Below, piece after piece: positions 53,487 to 60,277 of a stretch of 60,277 bases of DNA. This DNA is from Acetobacteraceae bacterium. GTDB lineage: Bacteria; Pseudomonadota; Alphaproteobacteria; Acetobacterales; Acetobacteraceae. The DNA lies in the NCBI GenBank assembly GCA_024280945.1, contig JAMXLO010000156.1, forward strand, positions 1-60,277, written 5' to 3'. The notes beneath the pieces were generated by a model. That model was not told the DNA's origin and made no database searches. It was given only the letters and a program-made list of their open reading frames with translations. How positions within the stretch are numbered: position 1 is the first letter of the stretch; each line of letters starts with the position of its first letter. The position numbers and the translations under genes were made by a program.

Positions 53487-53705
53487 GTGGCCGTCGCTCG
53501 CAGCACCAAGACCTATCGGATCGTCGTGAGATCGAAACAATGCGGCCGTAGGAGTTATTGCTGGGAGATCGTTGACGACAGCAGCGACGTGACCATCAGG
53601 CAATCGACCGCATGGTACAGCAGCATGGAGGAAGCTTATGACCGTGGGACCGCTGAACTGACGGCATTCTGCGGTGGGCGGGCAAGGCCCGAAGCGATAA
53701 CGTAA
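53487..53705 (+). CDS. small DUF-type hypothetical protein
   Basis: A 72-residue ORF with a GTG start behind GAGGCGACC. The product, TYRIVVRSKQCGRRSYCWEI then VDDSSDVTIRQSTAWYSSME and EAYDRGTAEL, is a compact beta-beta-alpha type fold, seen by eye in many small alphaproteobacterial proteins. No function is known. A structured intergenic region follows. Confidence 0.55.
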   Translation: MAVARSTKTYRIVVRSKQCGRRSYCWEIVDDSSDVTIRQSTAWYSSMEEAYDRGTAELTAFCGGRARPEAIT

Positions 53706-53907
53706 CGTATAAGGAACATTACGGATTGCGAAAGTTTGGGGAGTACGGTAAGAAGCCCGCGTTTACTCGAGAGCAAAAAGAAAGCCACGCCCAGTGAGCG
53801 TGGCCAAGGTTCAGTAGGAATTGGCGTTCAATACACAACCGCTACGAGCAAAGCACTTCACGCTTTCGTGAGTCTCCAAAAACCCCCTCCTACGGGGGTT
53901 TTTTTCT
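53701..53907 (+). ncRNA. candidate structured RNA ending in a terminator
   Basis: This AT-richer stretch contains four stem-loops in order: CGTAA/TTACG (53701-53723), GCCACGC-CCAGTGA-GCGTGGC (53784-53804), TCACG-CTTT-CGTGA (53858-53871) and a terminator at 53878-53903. No reading frame with coding character spans it. It could be a small RNA or the 5' leader or 3' end of a neighbouring transcript. I saw no clear promoter. Not assigned to a known family. Confidence 0.35.
53878..53907 (+). terminator. strong rho-independent terminator
   Basis: AAAAACCCCC (53878-53887), loop TCCTAC, GGGGGTTTTT (53894-53903), then more T. A textbook intrinsic terminator, 68 bases before the helicase start, so the helicase should have its own promoter close by. 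Confidence 0.9.
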
Positions 53908-53975
53908 TGCCGAGGCCAGGGCCCGACAACTGGCGGCGCTTTTCGTGGATCGCCGGACCCAATAGAACAACCGTC

Positions 53976-56474
53976 ATGACCGGAACATTGCCGGAACCTT
54001 TTGCCGACTGGTTCGCTGCCCAGGGATGGGCACCGCGACGGCACCAGCTGGCGATGCTGGATGCAGCCGCGGCCGGGGAAAGCGTGCTGCTCATCGCGCC
54101 AACCGGCGGTGGGAAGACACTTGCGGGTTTCCTTCCAACCCTGGTGGCGCTGGCCGAGACGCCGCGCGAGGGATTGCACACGCTGTATGTCAGCCCGCTG
54201 AAGGCCTTGGCGACTGACGTGGCGCGGAACCTGATGCGTCCAGCCGAGGAGATGCGGCTGCCGGTGTCGGTCGAGACCCGCACCGGCGACACCCCGGCCA
54301 ATCGCCGTGCCCGGCAGCGGACCGCGCCGCCAAATATTTTGCTGACCACACCGGAGAGCCTGGCGGTGCTTCTGACCTTGGCGGACGCTCCGACGATGTT
54401 CGCAGGCCTGTCCAGCGTGGTCATGGATGAGGTGCATGCCTTGGCCGGGACCAAGCGGGGCGACCAATTGGCGTTATGCCTGTCCCGGCTGATGACGCTG
54501 GCGCCGGGCTGCCGGCGGGTGGGGTTGTCGGCGACGGTGGCGCATCCGGCCGCGATACGCGCCTACGTGGCAGCGGAGCGGGTCATCGATGTAGCGGACG
54601 GCGCGCCGCCTGAGCTGGAGATGATGCTGCCGGAAGGCGAACTGTCCTGGTCCGGTCATATGGGACTGGACGCTGCGGCGCAGGTGATGGCGGGCATCCG
54701 CTCGGCCGGCATGACCATCGTGTTCGTCAACACCAGAGCGCAGGCCGAGTTGATGTTCCAGGCACTGTGGCGGCTGAACGAACCGACGCTGCCGATAGCC
54801 CTGCACCATGGCTCGCTCGAGGTCGAGCAGCGCCGCCGGGTCGAGGCGGCGATGGCGGGGGGGAAGTTGCGCGCGGTGGTGGCGACCTCGTCGTTGGACC
54901 TGGGCATCGACTGGGGCGGCGTGGACCAGGTGATCCAGATCGGTGCGCCGAAGGGTGTCTCACGGCTGCTGCAACGCGTGGGGCGGGCCAATCACCGGAT
55001 GGATGAGGCGAGCCGCGCCATCCTGGTGCCGGCCAATCGCTTCGAGGTGCTGGAGTGCGAAGCGGCGATCCTCGGCCTAGCGGGGCGCGAACTGGATGGT
55101 GAACCGCCGCGGCCCGGGGGTCTGGACGTGCTGGCACAGCACCTGCTGGGGCTGGCCTGTTCGGCACCGTTTCGCCCGGACGACGTGTTCGAGGAGGTGC
55201 GGCGGGCCGCACCGTATGCGGACCTGTCGCGCCAGGACTTCGACGACGTGCTGATGTTCGTCGAGAACGGCGGCTATGCGCTGGCGGCGTACGATCGCTG
55301 GCGCAAGCTGTTCCGCGACAGCGAGAGCCGTGTGCATGTGCGCAGCGAACGCGTCGCGCGCCAGCACCGAATGAATATCGGCACGATCGTCGAGGCGCCG
55401 CTGATCAAGGTGCGTCTGGCTGGCAAGCGAAGGCCTGGGCCGGTGCTGGGCGAGGTCGAAGAGTATTTTGTCAACATGCTGCAGCCCGGCGACACGTTCA
55501 TGTTCGCAGGACGGCTGCTCAAATTCCTGCGGCTGCATGAGAACGCGGCAGAGTGTGCCGAAGGTGGCACGGGTGAGCCGATGGTCCCCGCCTATCAAGG
55601 CGGCCGGCTGCCGTTGACCACCAGCCTCGCCAACCGTGTGCGCGGACTGCTGCAGAATCCGGCGAACTGGGAGCTGTTTCCAGACGGCGTGCAGGGGTGG
55701 CTGAAGCTGCAGCGGGCGCGCTCGCGCCTGCCGGGCCGCAGCGATCTGCTGGTCGAGACATTTCCGCGCGGCGATCGCTGGTACCTCGTGGCGTACTGCT
55801 TCGAGGGACGCAATGCGCATCAGACGCTTGGCATGCTGCTGACCAAGCGAATGGAGCGGGCCGCGTATGCGCCGCTTGGTTTCGTCGCCACCGACTATGT
55901 GCTTGGCATCTGGTCTGCCGAGCAGCCGCGCGACGTCGCGAAGCTGTTCGATCAGGACATGCTGGGGGATGACCTGGAGTCCTGGCTGGCCGAAAGCTCG
56001 ATGCTGCGGCGGACCTTTCGCAATGTGGCCGTGATCGCCGGATTGATCGAGCGGCACCGTCCTGGTGCGGAGAAGACGCGCAAGCAGGTGACGGTGAACT
56101 CGGACCTGATCTACGACGTGCTGCGCCGGCACCAGCCGGATCACATCCTGCTGCGGGCGACGCGTGCAGACGCGGCGGGTGGGCTGACGGATCTGTCACG
56201 AATTGCCGGAATGTTGGCACGCATCAAGGGACGGATCGTGCACATGGTGCTGTCACGCGTATCTCCACTAGCCGTGCCGGTACTGCTGGAGATCGGCCGC
56301 GAGAGCGTGCGGACGCGCGATGATGAGGAAAGGCTGCTGGCCGAGGCGGAGGCGATCATTGCGGAAGCAACGGCGGAGCAAGAGCCTCGCCTTGCGCCGC
56401 TGTCCAGAAGGGCGCCTCGCTCGGCCGAGCGCCGAAGCGCCGGGCGGCCCGTCCAAGCGCGGTTGTTCACCTGA
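53976..56474 (+). CDS. Lhr-type ligase-associated DNA-repair helicase
   Basis: An 832-residue superfamily 2 helicase. Walker A is APTGGGKTLAGF, motif II is VVMDEVHAL (DEVH), motif III is GLSATVAHP, and motif VI is QRVGRANHR. The Lhr-specific C-terminal domains follow (LDVLAQHLLGLACSAPF, YCFEGRNAHQTLGMLL). The length and sequence fit the short Lhr form associated with DNA ligase clusters. The ATG at 53976 lacks a good ribosome site. PdeM lies 350 bp downstream and the MBL exonuclease about 1.1 kb upstream on the other strand, which confirms the repair context. Confidence 0.93.
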   Translation: MTGTLPEPFADWFAAQGWAPRRHQLAMLDAAAAGESVLLIAPTGGGKTLAGFLPTLVALAETPREGLHTLYVSPLKALATDVARNLMRPAEEMRLPVSVETRTGDTPANRRARQRTAPPNILLTTPESLAVLLTLADAPTMFAGLSSVVMDEVHALAGTKRGDQLALCLSRLMTLAPGCRRVGLSATVAHPAAIRAYVAAERVIDVADGAPPELEMMLPEGELSWSGHMGLDAAAQVMAGIRSAGMTIVFVNTRAQAELMFQALWRLNEPTLPIALHHGSLEVEQRRRVEAAMAGGKLRAVVATSSLDLGIDWGGVDQVIQIGAPKGVSRLLQRVGRANHRMDEASRAILVPANRFEVLECEAAILGLAGRELDGEPPRPGGLDVLAQHLLGLACSAPFRPDDVFEEVRRAAPYADLSRQDFDDVLMFVENGGYALAAYDRWRKLFRDSESRVHVRSERVARQHRMNIGTIVEAPLIKVRLAGKRRPGPVLGEVEEYFVNMLQPGDTFMFAGRLLKFLRLHENAAECAEGGTGEPMVPAYQGGRLPLTTSLANRVRGLLQNPANWELFPDGVQGWLKLQRARSRLPGRSDLLVETFPRGDRWYLVAYCFEGRNAHQTLGMLLTKRMERAAYAPLGFVATDYVLGIWSAEQPRDVAKLFDQDMLGDDLESWLAESSMLRRTFRNVAVIAGLIERHRPGAEKTRKQVTVNSDLIYDVLRRHQPDHILLRATRADAAGGLTDLSRIAGMLARIKGRIVHMVLSRVSPLAVPVLLEIGRESVRTRDDEERLLAEAEAIIAEATAEQEPRLAPLSRRAPRSAERRSAGRPVQARLFT

Positions 56475-56555
56475 TCGCGGAGAGAGCAGGACGGGACCTG
56501 CGCGCACTCTCTGCCGGAGGTTGCAAAACAAGGCCGCGAATAGAGGGGGGCTATA

Positions 56556-56696
56556 ATGTTGAAGCAGGGATCCGACTACCTCGCTCGGTTGCGCGACGGC
56601 AGAGTCGCCTGTGTTGGCTGCAAGCGCATCGATGATGTCACGACGCATCCAGCATTCGGGAACGCCGCCTCCATCGATAGCCGTGCGCAACTATAG
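56556..56696 (+). pseudogene. N-terminal fragment of an HpaB-family flavin monooxygenase
   Basis: A 46-codon frame, preceded by GAGGGGGG, reads MLKQGSDYLARLRDGRVACV then DDVTTHPAFGNAA, the opening of 4-hydroxyphenylacetate 3-monooxygenase (HpaB) family proteins, which are about 480-520 residues. It stops at a TAG after the first tenth. An overlapping frame (about 56659-56778) ends with TPWDEFNAIVDKLLAEVGER from another, unknown, protein. Two gene ends seem joined here by a deletion. Confidence 0.7.
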
Positions 56697-56823
56697 CTTT
56701 TCGGTGACGCCCTGGGATGAGTTCAACGCGATCGTGGATAAGCTGCTCGCCGAAGTCGGCGAAAGGGCAGCTCAGTGAAAGCCAACCGTTAGTACGCGCT
56801 GAGCAACAGCTGACGTTCCTGAC

Positions 56824-57546
56824 ATGACGGCCGCACCGATTCACCTCGCTGGCGAGCGACTGATGCTGGATCCGGCCGGGGTGCTGTACTGGCCGGCGAC
56901 CAGCCTGCTCGTGGTGTCAGACCTGCATCTTGAGAAGGGGTCGTCGTATGCCCGCCGCGGGCAGTTGCTGCCGCCCTGGGACACGCATGCGACGCTCGAT
57001 CGGCTGACCCTGCTGCTGCGGCGGTATCGGCCGCGTAGCGTGGTGGCACTGGGCGACGGCTTCCATGACAGCGAAGGAGCATCGAGGTTGCCGGCCGGCG
57101 AACTCGCACGGCTGCGCGCGATGACAGAGGCGCATCGGTTCATCTGGGTGAAGGGCAACCACGACCCCTCCCCGCCAAACGGCGTCGGCGGCGAATGGGT
57201 CGAGGTGTTCAGCACCGAGACGCTGGTGCTTCGGCACCAGGCGCTGGCCGGAGCGGAGCGCGAGATATCTGGGCACCACCACCCAAAGGCGGCAGTTCCG
57301 GCGCGAGGCACTATGGTCAGCCGGCCCTGTTTCGTCACCGACGCGCGACGCGTGGTCATGCCAGCGTTCGGCGCGTACACCGGGGGCTGCGACGTGCGCG
57401 AACCAGCGATCCGCCGGCTGTTCCCTCGTGGCGGACAGCTCTTCCTGCTGGGCAAGGAACGGCTGTTCAGCTTTACTCTCAGCTTCCCACATAGCGTCCC
57501 ACATGGCTTCCCACATAGCTTCCCACTGGGGACACTCCGCGCCTAG
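56824..57546 (+). CDS. pdeM: ligase-associated DNA damage response endonuclease PdeM
   Basis: A 240-residue metallophosphoesterase. Motifs are VVSDLHLEKGSSYARRG, ALGDGFHDSEG, VKGNHDP and GHHHPKA, all in the order of the YfcE/PdeM family. The protein extends beyond the family end with a Phe/Pro/His/Ser tail (FPHSVPHGFPHSFP) that comes from a tandem DNA repeat. Together with the Lhr-type helicase and MBL exonuclease it forms the ligase-associated set. The start ATG at 56824 fits the family. Confidence 0.92.
   Translation: MTAAPIHLAGERLMLDPAGVLYWPATSLLVVSDLHLEKGSSYARRGQLLPPWDTHATLDRLTLLLRRYRPRSVVALGDGFHDSEGASRLPAGELARLRAMTEAHRFIWVKGNHDPSPPNGVGGEWVEVFSTETLVLRHQALAGAEREISGHHHPKAAVPARGTMVSRPCFVTDARRVVMPAFGAYTGGCDVREPAIRRLFPRGGQLFLLGKERLFSFTLSFPHSVPHGFPHSFPLGTLRA
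57482..57531 (+). repeat. 12-bp tandem repeat at the end of pdeM
   Basis: About four copies of a TTCCCACATAGC-like unit in a row (variants GTCCCACATGGC and TTCCCACATAGC, the last partial). The 12-base period is a multiple of three, so each copy adds four residues (FPHS-like) to the C-terminal tail of PdeM without shifting the frame. Confidence 0.75.
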
Positions 57547-57557
57547 GCTGCGGCGAC

Positions 57558-58235
57558 ATGCCAGGCCGGTCCATCCCTCAGGGCGCCCCCATCCGGGTGG
57601 TTGGCGACGTTCACGGCGACGCGACCGCGTTCAGCTACGCCGCCGCCACGGACCGCTTCGTGGTGCAACTGGGCGATCTGACCGACTACGGCCCCGACAA
57701 CGCGGGCGCGCTCAGAATCATGTTTCGCCTGATCGACGAGGGGCGCGGCCTGTTCCTGCTGGGCAACCATGACCTGAAGCTCGCGCGGTTCCTGGCCGGT
57801 TATCCGGTGCGCAATGAGGCAACATTGGACGCGACGCTGGCGCAGCTCGACAAGGCGTTGCGCGAACGGGTCGTGGCCGAGGTTGCATTGGCACCGGCCT
57901 GGCTGCAGAGCGACGCGGCACTGTTCGTGCATGGCGGCTTTCACACGGCGATGCTGAACGCGCCGACGCCGGAGCATGGGCTGGACCGGGCGCACGGCGT
58001 GCTCGCCCGCGCGTTGTACGGCGAGCCGACGGGGCGCATCCAGCCGGACGGCTATCCCGAGCGCAGCCTGCGCTGGGTGGATCGGATTCCGGCAGGCATC
58101 ACCGTGTATTGCGGGCACGACCGCCGCAGTTCGGACGGGCGTCCCTATGTCCGGCGCGGCTTTGCCGGCGGTCAGGCGGTGTTCCTCGACACCGGCGCGG
58201 GCAAAGGAGGCCACCTGTCATGGATCGATCTCTGA
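57558..58235 (+). CDS. PPP-family metallophosphatase
   Basis: A 225-residue serine/threonine-type phosphoesterase. Motifs are VVGDVHGD, QLGDLTDYGP (GDxxD), LLGNHDLKL and YCGHDRR, and a C-terminal HGGFHTAML, the order of PPP phosphatases. The usual arginine in GDxxDRG is replaced by Tyr. Only 11 bases separate it from pdeM. It overlaps the next gene by 16 bases. Its partner substrates are unknown; bacterial relatives act on proteins or on nucleotide alarmones. Confidence 0.9.
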   Translation: MPGRSIPQGAPIRVVGDVHGDATAFSYAAATDRFVVQLGDLTDYGPDNAGALRIMFRLIDEGRGLFLLGNHDLKLARFLAGYPVRNEATLDATLAQLDKALRERVVAEVALAPAWLQSDAALFVHGGFHTAMLNAPTPEHGLDRAHGVLARALYGEPTGRIQPDGYPERSLRWVDRIPAGITVYCGHDRRSSDGRPYVRRGFAGGQAVFLDTGAGKGGHLSWIDL

Positions 58236-58930
58236 AGGTTGCGCTGGTCACCGGCGGTGCGCGCGGCATCGGCGCGGCGATCGCGGCGAGACTGGCGCGC
58301 GAAAGCTGGCGCGTCGTGGTGGCCGATGTCGATGCACGCGGCGGGGTATCGTCGGGCGGACGATTTGCCATTTGCGACGTGTCAGACGAGAGCGCGGTGA
58401 ATGCGCTGATCGCCAGTGTCACGACGCAGGAAGGACGGCTGGACGCATTGGTGTGCAATGCCGGCGTCAACGAGCGCAAGCCCATCGGCGAGCTGTCGCT
58501 GGCGCAGTGGTTGCGCGTCATCGGCACCAATCTGACCAGCACGTTTCTTCTGGTTCGTGCCGGTGAGCAGCTGCTGCGCGCGAGCAGGGGTGCCGTGGTG
58601 ACGGTTGCATCCACACGTGCGCATATGTCCGAGGCGCACACCGAAGCATATGCCGCGTCGAAGGGTGGGTTGGTGGCATTAACGCACGCGTTGTCGATCA
58701 GCCTGTCACCCGAGGTGCGGGTGAACTGCATCAGCCCAGGCTGGATTTTCACCAAAGGCGATGCACCGCGTCCGGGAGATCACGCGTTTCACCCGGCCGG
58801 CCGCGTCGGAACGCCGGAAGACATTGCGGCACTCACCGCATTCCTTGTCAGCCCGGACGGCAGCTTCATCACAGGCAGCGAGTTCATCGTGGATGGTGGC
58901 GTGACGCGCAAGATGATCTATCCGGAGTGA
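58220..58930 (+). CDS. SDR-family oxidoreductase
   Basis: A 236-residue classical SDR. VTGGARGIGAAIAARLA is the nucleotide loop, CNAGVNERKP is central and VASTRAHMSEAHTEAYAASKG holds Tyr and Lys. The C-terminus (GSEFIVDGGVTRKMIYPE) is normal. AAGGAGG precedes the ATG, nine bases away. It begins within the end of the phosphatase gene (16-base overlap), so it is co-transcribed with the repair and phosphatase genes, an unusual partner. Confidence 0.92.
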   Translation: MDRSLKVALVTGGARGIGAAIAARLARESWRVVVADVDARGGVSSGGRFAICDVSDESAVNALIASVTTQEGRLDALVCNAGVNERKPIGELSLAQWLRVIGTNLTSTFLLVRAGEQLLRASRGAVVTVASTRAHMSEAHTEAYAASKGGLVALTHALSISLSPEVRVNCISPGWIFTKGDAPRPGDHAFHPAGRVGTPEDIAALTAFLVSPDGSFITGSEFIVDGGVTRKMIYPE

Positions 58931-58946
58931 CCTGGCGATGCTGACC

Positions 58947-59096
58947 CTAACGCACCAGATGCGGCCAAATCCCGGTAAGCCCGACGATGATCAGGTATAG
59001 CGCGACGATGATGTTCAGCAGGCGCGGGATCACGAGGATCAGGATGCCGGCGATGAGGGCAATCAGTGGCTGAAGCACAATCACGTTGATTGTCAT
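58947..59096 (-). CDS. DUF3096 family small membrane protein
   Basis: A 49-residue ORF with a strong ribosome site (TAGGAGAA). The product is nearly all hydrophobic: VLQPLIALIAGILILVIPRL and LNIIVALYLIIVGLTGIW. These two helices around IPRLLN are the pattern of DUF3096, small inner-membrane proteins of unknown function. It lies between the SDR and deacylase genes on the minus strand. Confidence 0.82.
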   Translation of the reverse strand: MTINVIVLQPLIALIAGILILVIPRLLNIIVALYLIIVGLTGIWPHLVR

Positions 59097-59106
59097 CGAG
59101 GTTCTC

Positions 59107-60123
59107 CTACAGGGAAATGTCGGTGCCGAGATGGAAAAGGCAGTCCCCGCGCACGGTCCGGCCGGGAACGCGCTTGCACAGCACGAAGCCGTCACGCGCG
59201 AAATGTGCGATTGCAGGTTTTGCCCACGGTGTTTCCGGCAAATGGATACGCGCGGCAGGCTGGCCTGCATGTACAGTGTCACCCAATTCCACCAGCGGCT
59301 CGAACAGGCCGTTTTCCGGCGCGTAGACGAAATAGTCGGGACCCCCGACCTCCAGCATTCGCGTCGGTTCGTCGGGTGTGATGTGCGCGCTGCACGGCAG
59401 GACACCCAGATGCACCAGAATGTTGTTGACACCGCGCTCGACCATGCGCAGCGCAGAACGGGTGACGTGGCCTGAGCCGCCAGCCTCGGTGCCGATACAG
59501 ATCACGTCGTGACGCGCGGCGCCGCCCGATAGGGTACGACCGCCGCCTTGCTGTTGCTCGGCAACATAGGCGATTGGCGAGCCGAATGCCTTCAGCGCCT
59601 CGACACCGGCGCTTGTACTGCCATCACGGCGCCAATTGCCGAACAATGCCGATGGTATGTACATCAACGATGAACCACCGGAGTGCAGATCGCATACCAG
59701 ATCAGCCATCGGCACGAGTTCGTGTTCGATGTGATAGGCGATCTGTTGAGTGACGCTGCCGTCGGGATCGCCAGGGAACAACCGGTTCAGATTGCCTTCA
59801 TCAATCGGTGAGGTGCGGCGACCGGCCAGGGCAGCAGGAAAATTGGCCGCCGGAAGAATGATCACACGACCCTGGATGCTTGCCGGATCGAGCACCTTCA
59901 CGACGTTGCACAACGCAACCTGGCCTTCGTACTCATCGCCGTGCGTGCCGGAGACGAGCAGCGCTGTCGGGCCGTCGCCGTTCTTCAGCACCACGATCGG
60001 GATGGGGATGAAGCCGTAGGCTGAACTGTGGACTGAATGGAACAGGCGCAGGAAGCCGTGCTGGCGGCCATTCCTGTCGAAATCGACCTCGGCGACAATG
60101 CGGCTTCGGCTCGCGGCGGCCAT
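59107..60123 (-). CDS. succinylglutamate desuccinylase/aspartoacylase-family deacylase
   Basis: A 338-residue zinc hydrolase of the AstE/AspA family, similar to the ectoine-degradation deacetylase DoeB. Metal motifs are SGTHGDEYEGQVALC (H..E) and VCDLHSGGSSLMYIP (H). The C-terminal part GLFEPLVELGDTVHAGQP resembles a lipoyl-like domain. Members remove acyl groups from N-acyl amino acids. GGGAGGG lies before the ATG. It is upstream of the DUF3096 gene and ends 10 bases from its start, so the two form an operon. Confidence 0.9.
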   Translation of the reverse strand: MAAASRSRIVAEVDFDRNGRQHGFLRLFHSVHSSAYGFIPIPIVVLKNGDGPTALLVSGTHGDEYEGQVALCNVVKVLDPASIQGRVIILPAANFPAALAGRRTSPIDEGNLNRLFPGDPDGSVTQQIAYHIEHELVPMADLVCDLHSGGSSLMYIPSALFGNWRRDGSTSAGVEALKAFGSPIAYVAEQQQGGGRTLSGGAARHDVICIGTEAGGSGHVTRSALRMVERGVNNILVHLGVLPCSAHITPDEPTRMLEVGGPDYFVYAPENGLFEPLVELGDTVHAGQPAARIHLPETPWAKPAIAHFARDGFVLCKRVPGRTVRGDCLFHLGTDISL

Positions 60124-60207
60124 GTTTCCCTCCCTGCGGACTTGCGGCGAGCGTGCCGCTCGGCCATATTGGCCTCAGGCAGCAACAACATGAAAGGAGG
60201 TGATCCA

Positions 60208-60276
60208 GTGTCTCATTGTCTCATCGTGGCGCCGTTTGCCGTGGCCTGGATCTCCGACGCTCGCGTCGCCGTCTAG
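60208..60276 (+). CDS. possible 22-residue peptide with a near-perfect Shine-Dalgarno
   Basis: AAAGGAGGTGATCCA (60193-60207) exactly matches the complement of the 3' end of 16S rRNA and precedes a GTG by a good seven bases. The frame is SHCLIVAPFAVAWISDARVA and one more Val, stopping with TAG at the window end. The next bases are outside the window, so a leader-peptide role cannot be tested. Low confidence that it is a real gene. Confidence 0.3.
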   Translation: MSHCLIVAPFAVAWISDARVAV

Positions 60277-60277
60277 A

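Noticed and set aside
55077-56144. 355-codon minus-strand frame inside the helicase gene
   Set aside because: Antisense shadow; Arg/His/Gln-rich product with no recognisable motif.
60193-60207. TGGATCACCTCCTTT on the minus strand, identical to a 16S rRNA 3' end
   Set aside because: The bases before it do not match 16S helix 44/45, and none of the rest of an rRNA gene is present; it is better seen as a plus-strand Shine-Dalgarno.
1-60277. tRNA, rRNA, CRISPR arrays, intact insertion sequences or prophage
   Set aside because: I looked for T-loop sequences, regularly spaced repeats, transposase motifs and terminal inverted repeats and found none I could support; a program search would be needed to exclude them fully.

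Overview
The window is high-GC chromosomal DNA that looks alphaproteobacterial, most likely Rhodospirillales/Acetobacteraceae. The best evidence is the minus-strand order isoaspartyl methyltransferase - tolC - popZ-like (DUF2497) - valS at 10.4-15.9 kb, and a small RNA at 16.17-16.26 kb with the core of the alphaproteobacterial mmgR/suhB (alpha-r8) family. I saw no rRNA, tRNA, CRISPR array or intact insertion sequence. The family assignment is inferred from gene content only.

Layout. 0-5.0 kb: a tight six-gene minus-strand catabolic operon (metallo-hydrolase, gluconokinase, SDR, Mpo1-like, SMP-30 lactonase, purine-type permease), divergent from a class III aminotransferase (5.1-6.5 kb). 6.5-10.3 kb: a gene-poor, decayed stretch with a beta-lactamase remnant, small orphan ORFs and an AT-richer exostosin-type glycosyltransferase. 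10.4-16.3 kb: housekeeping block plus the small RNA. 16.3-25.8 kb: prolyl-tRNA editing protein, amidase, solute-binding protein, metal efflux protein, amidohydrolase, class III adenylate cyclase, SRPBCC protein, double-hotdog thioesterase and SDR. 25.8-34.1 kb: an accessory island. Its core is a compact three-gene minus-strand operon (31.7 to 26.5 kb): a CHAT-type caspase-like protease, a membrane-anchored STAND NTPase with a degenerate propeller tail, and a 368-residue protein of unknown function. Upstream are a perfect TGTGA-N6-TCACA site and a perfect 18-bp palindrome. Beyond it lie two tiny membrane-protein ORFs and a solute-binding-protein pseudogene. 34.1-50 kb: quinoprotein-like propeller with a secreted partner, malate synthase G overlapped by hutF, MepA and Wza-like envelope genes, creatininase/M20 hydrolase pair, enoyl-CoA hydratase and MmgE/PrpD pair, LLM flavin oxidoreductase and VOC protein. 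51-60.3 kb: YjlB-like cupin, then a ligase-associated DNA-repair set (MBL exonuclease, Lhr-type helicase, PdeM) with no ligase in view, PPP phosphatase, SDR, DUF3096 protein and an aspartoacylase-like deacylase.

The most interesting system is the CHAT-STAND-unknown operon. The parts suggest a sensor NTPase that controls a suicide protease, with the third protein as adaptor, target or substrate. A role in phage defence or programmed cell death is inference from the families, not something the sequence shows. Secondary points of interest are the mmgR-like RNA with a PhaR-like operator beside a decayed second copy, a hairpin that contains the valS Shine-Dalgarno, and two unexplained structured or terminator-ended intergenic segments (50.8 and 53.7-53.9 kb).
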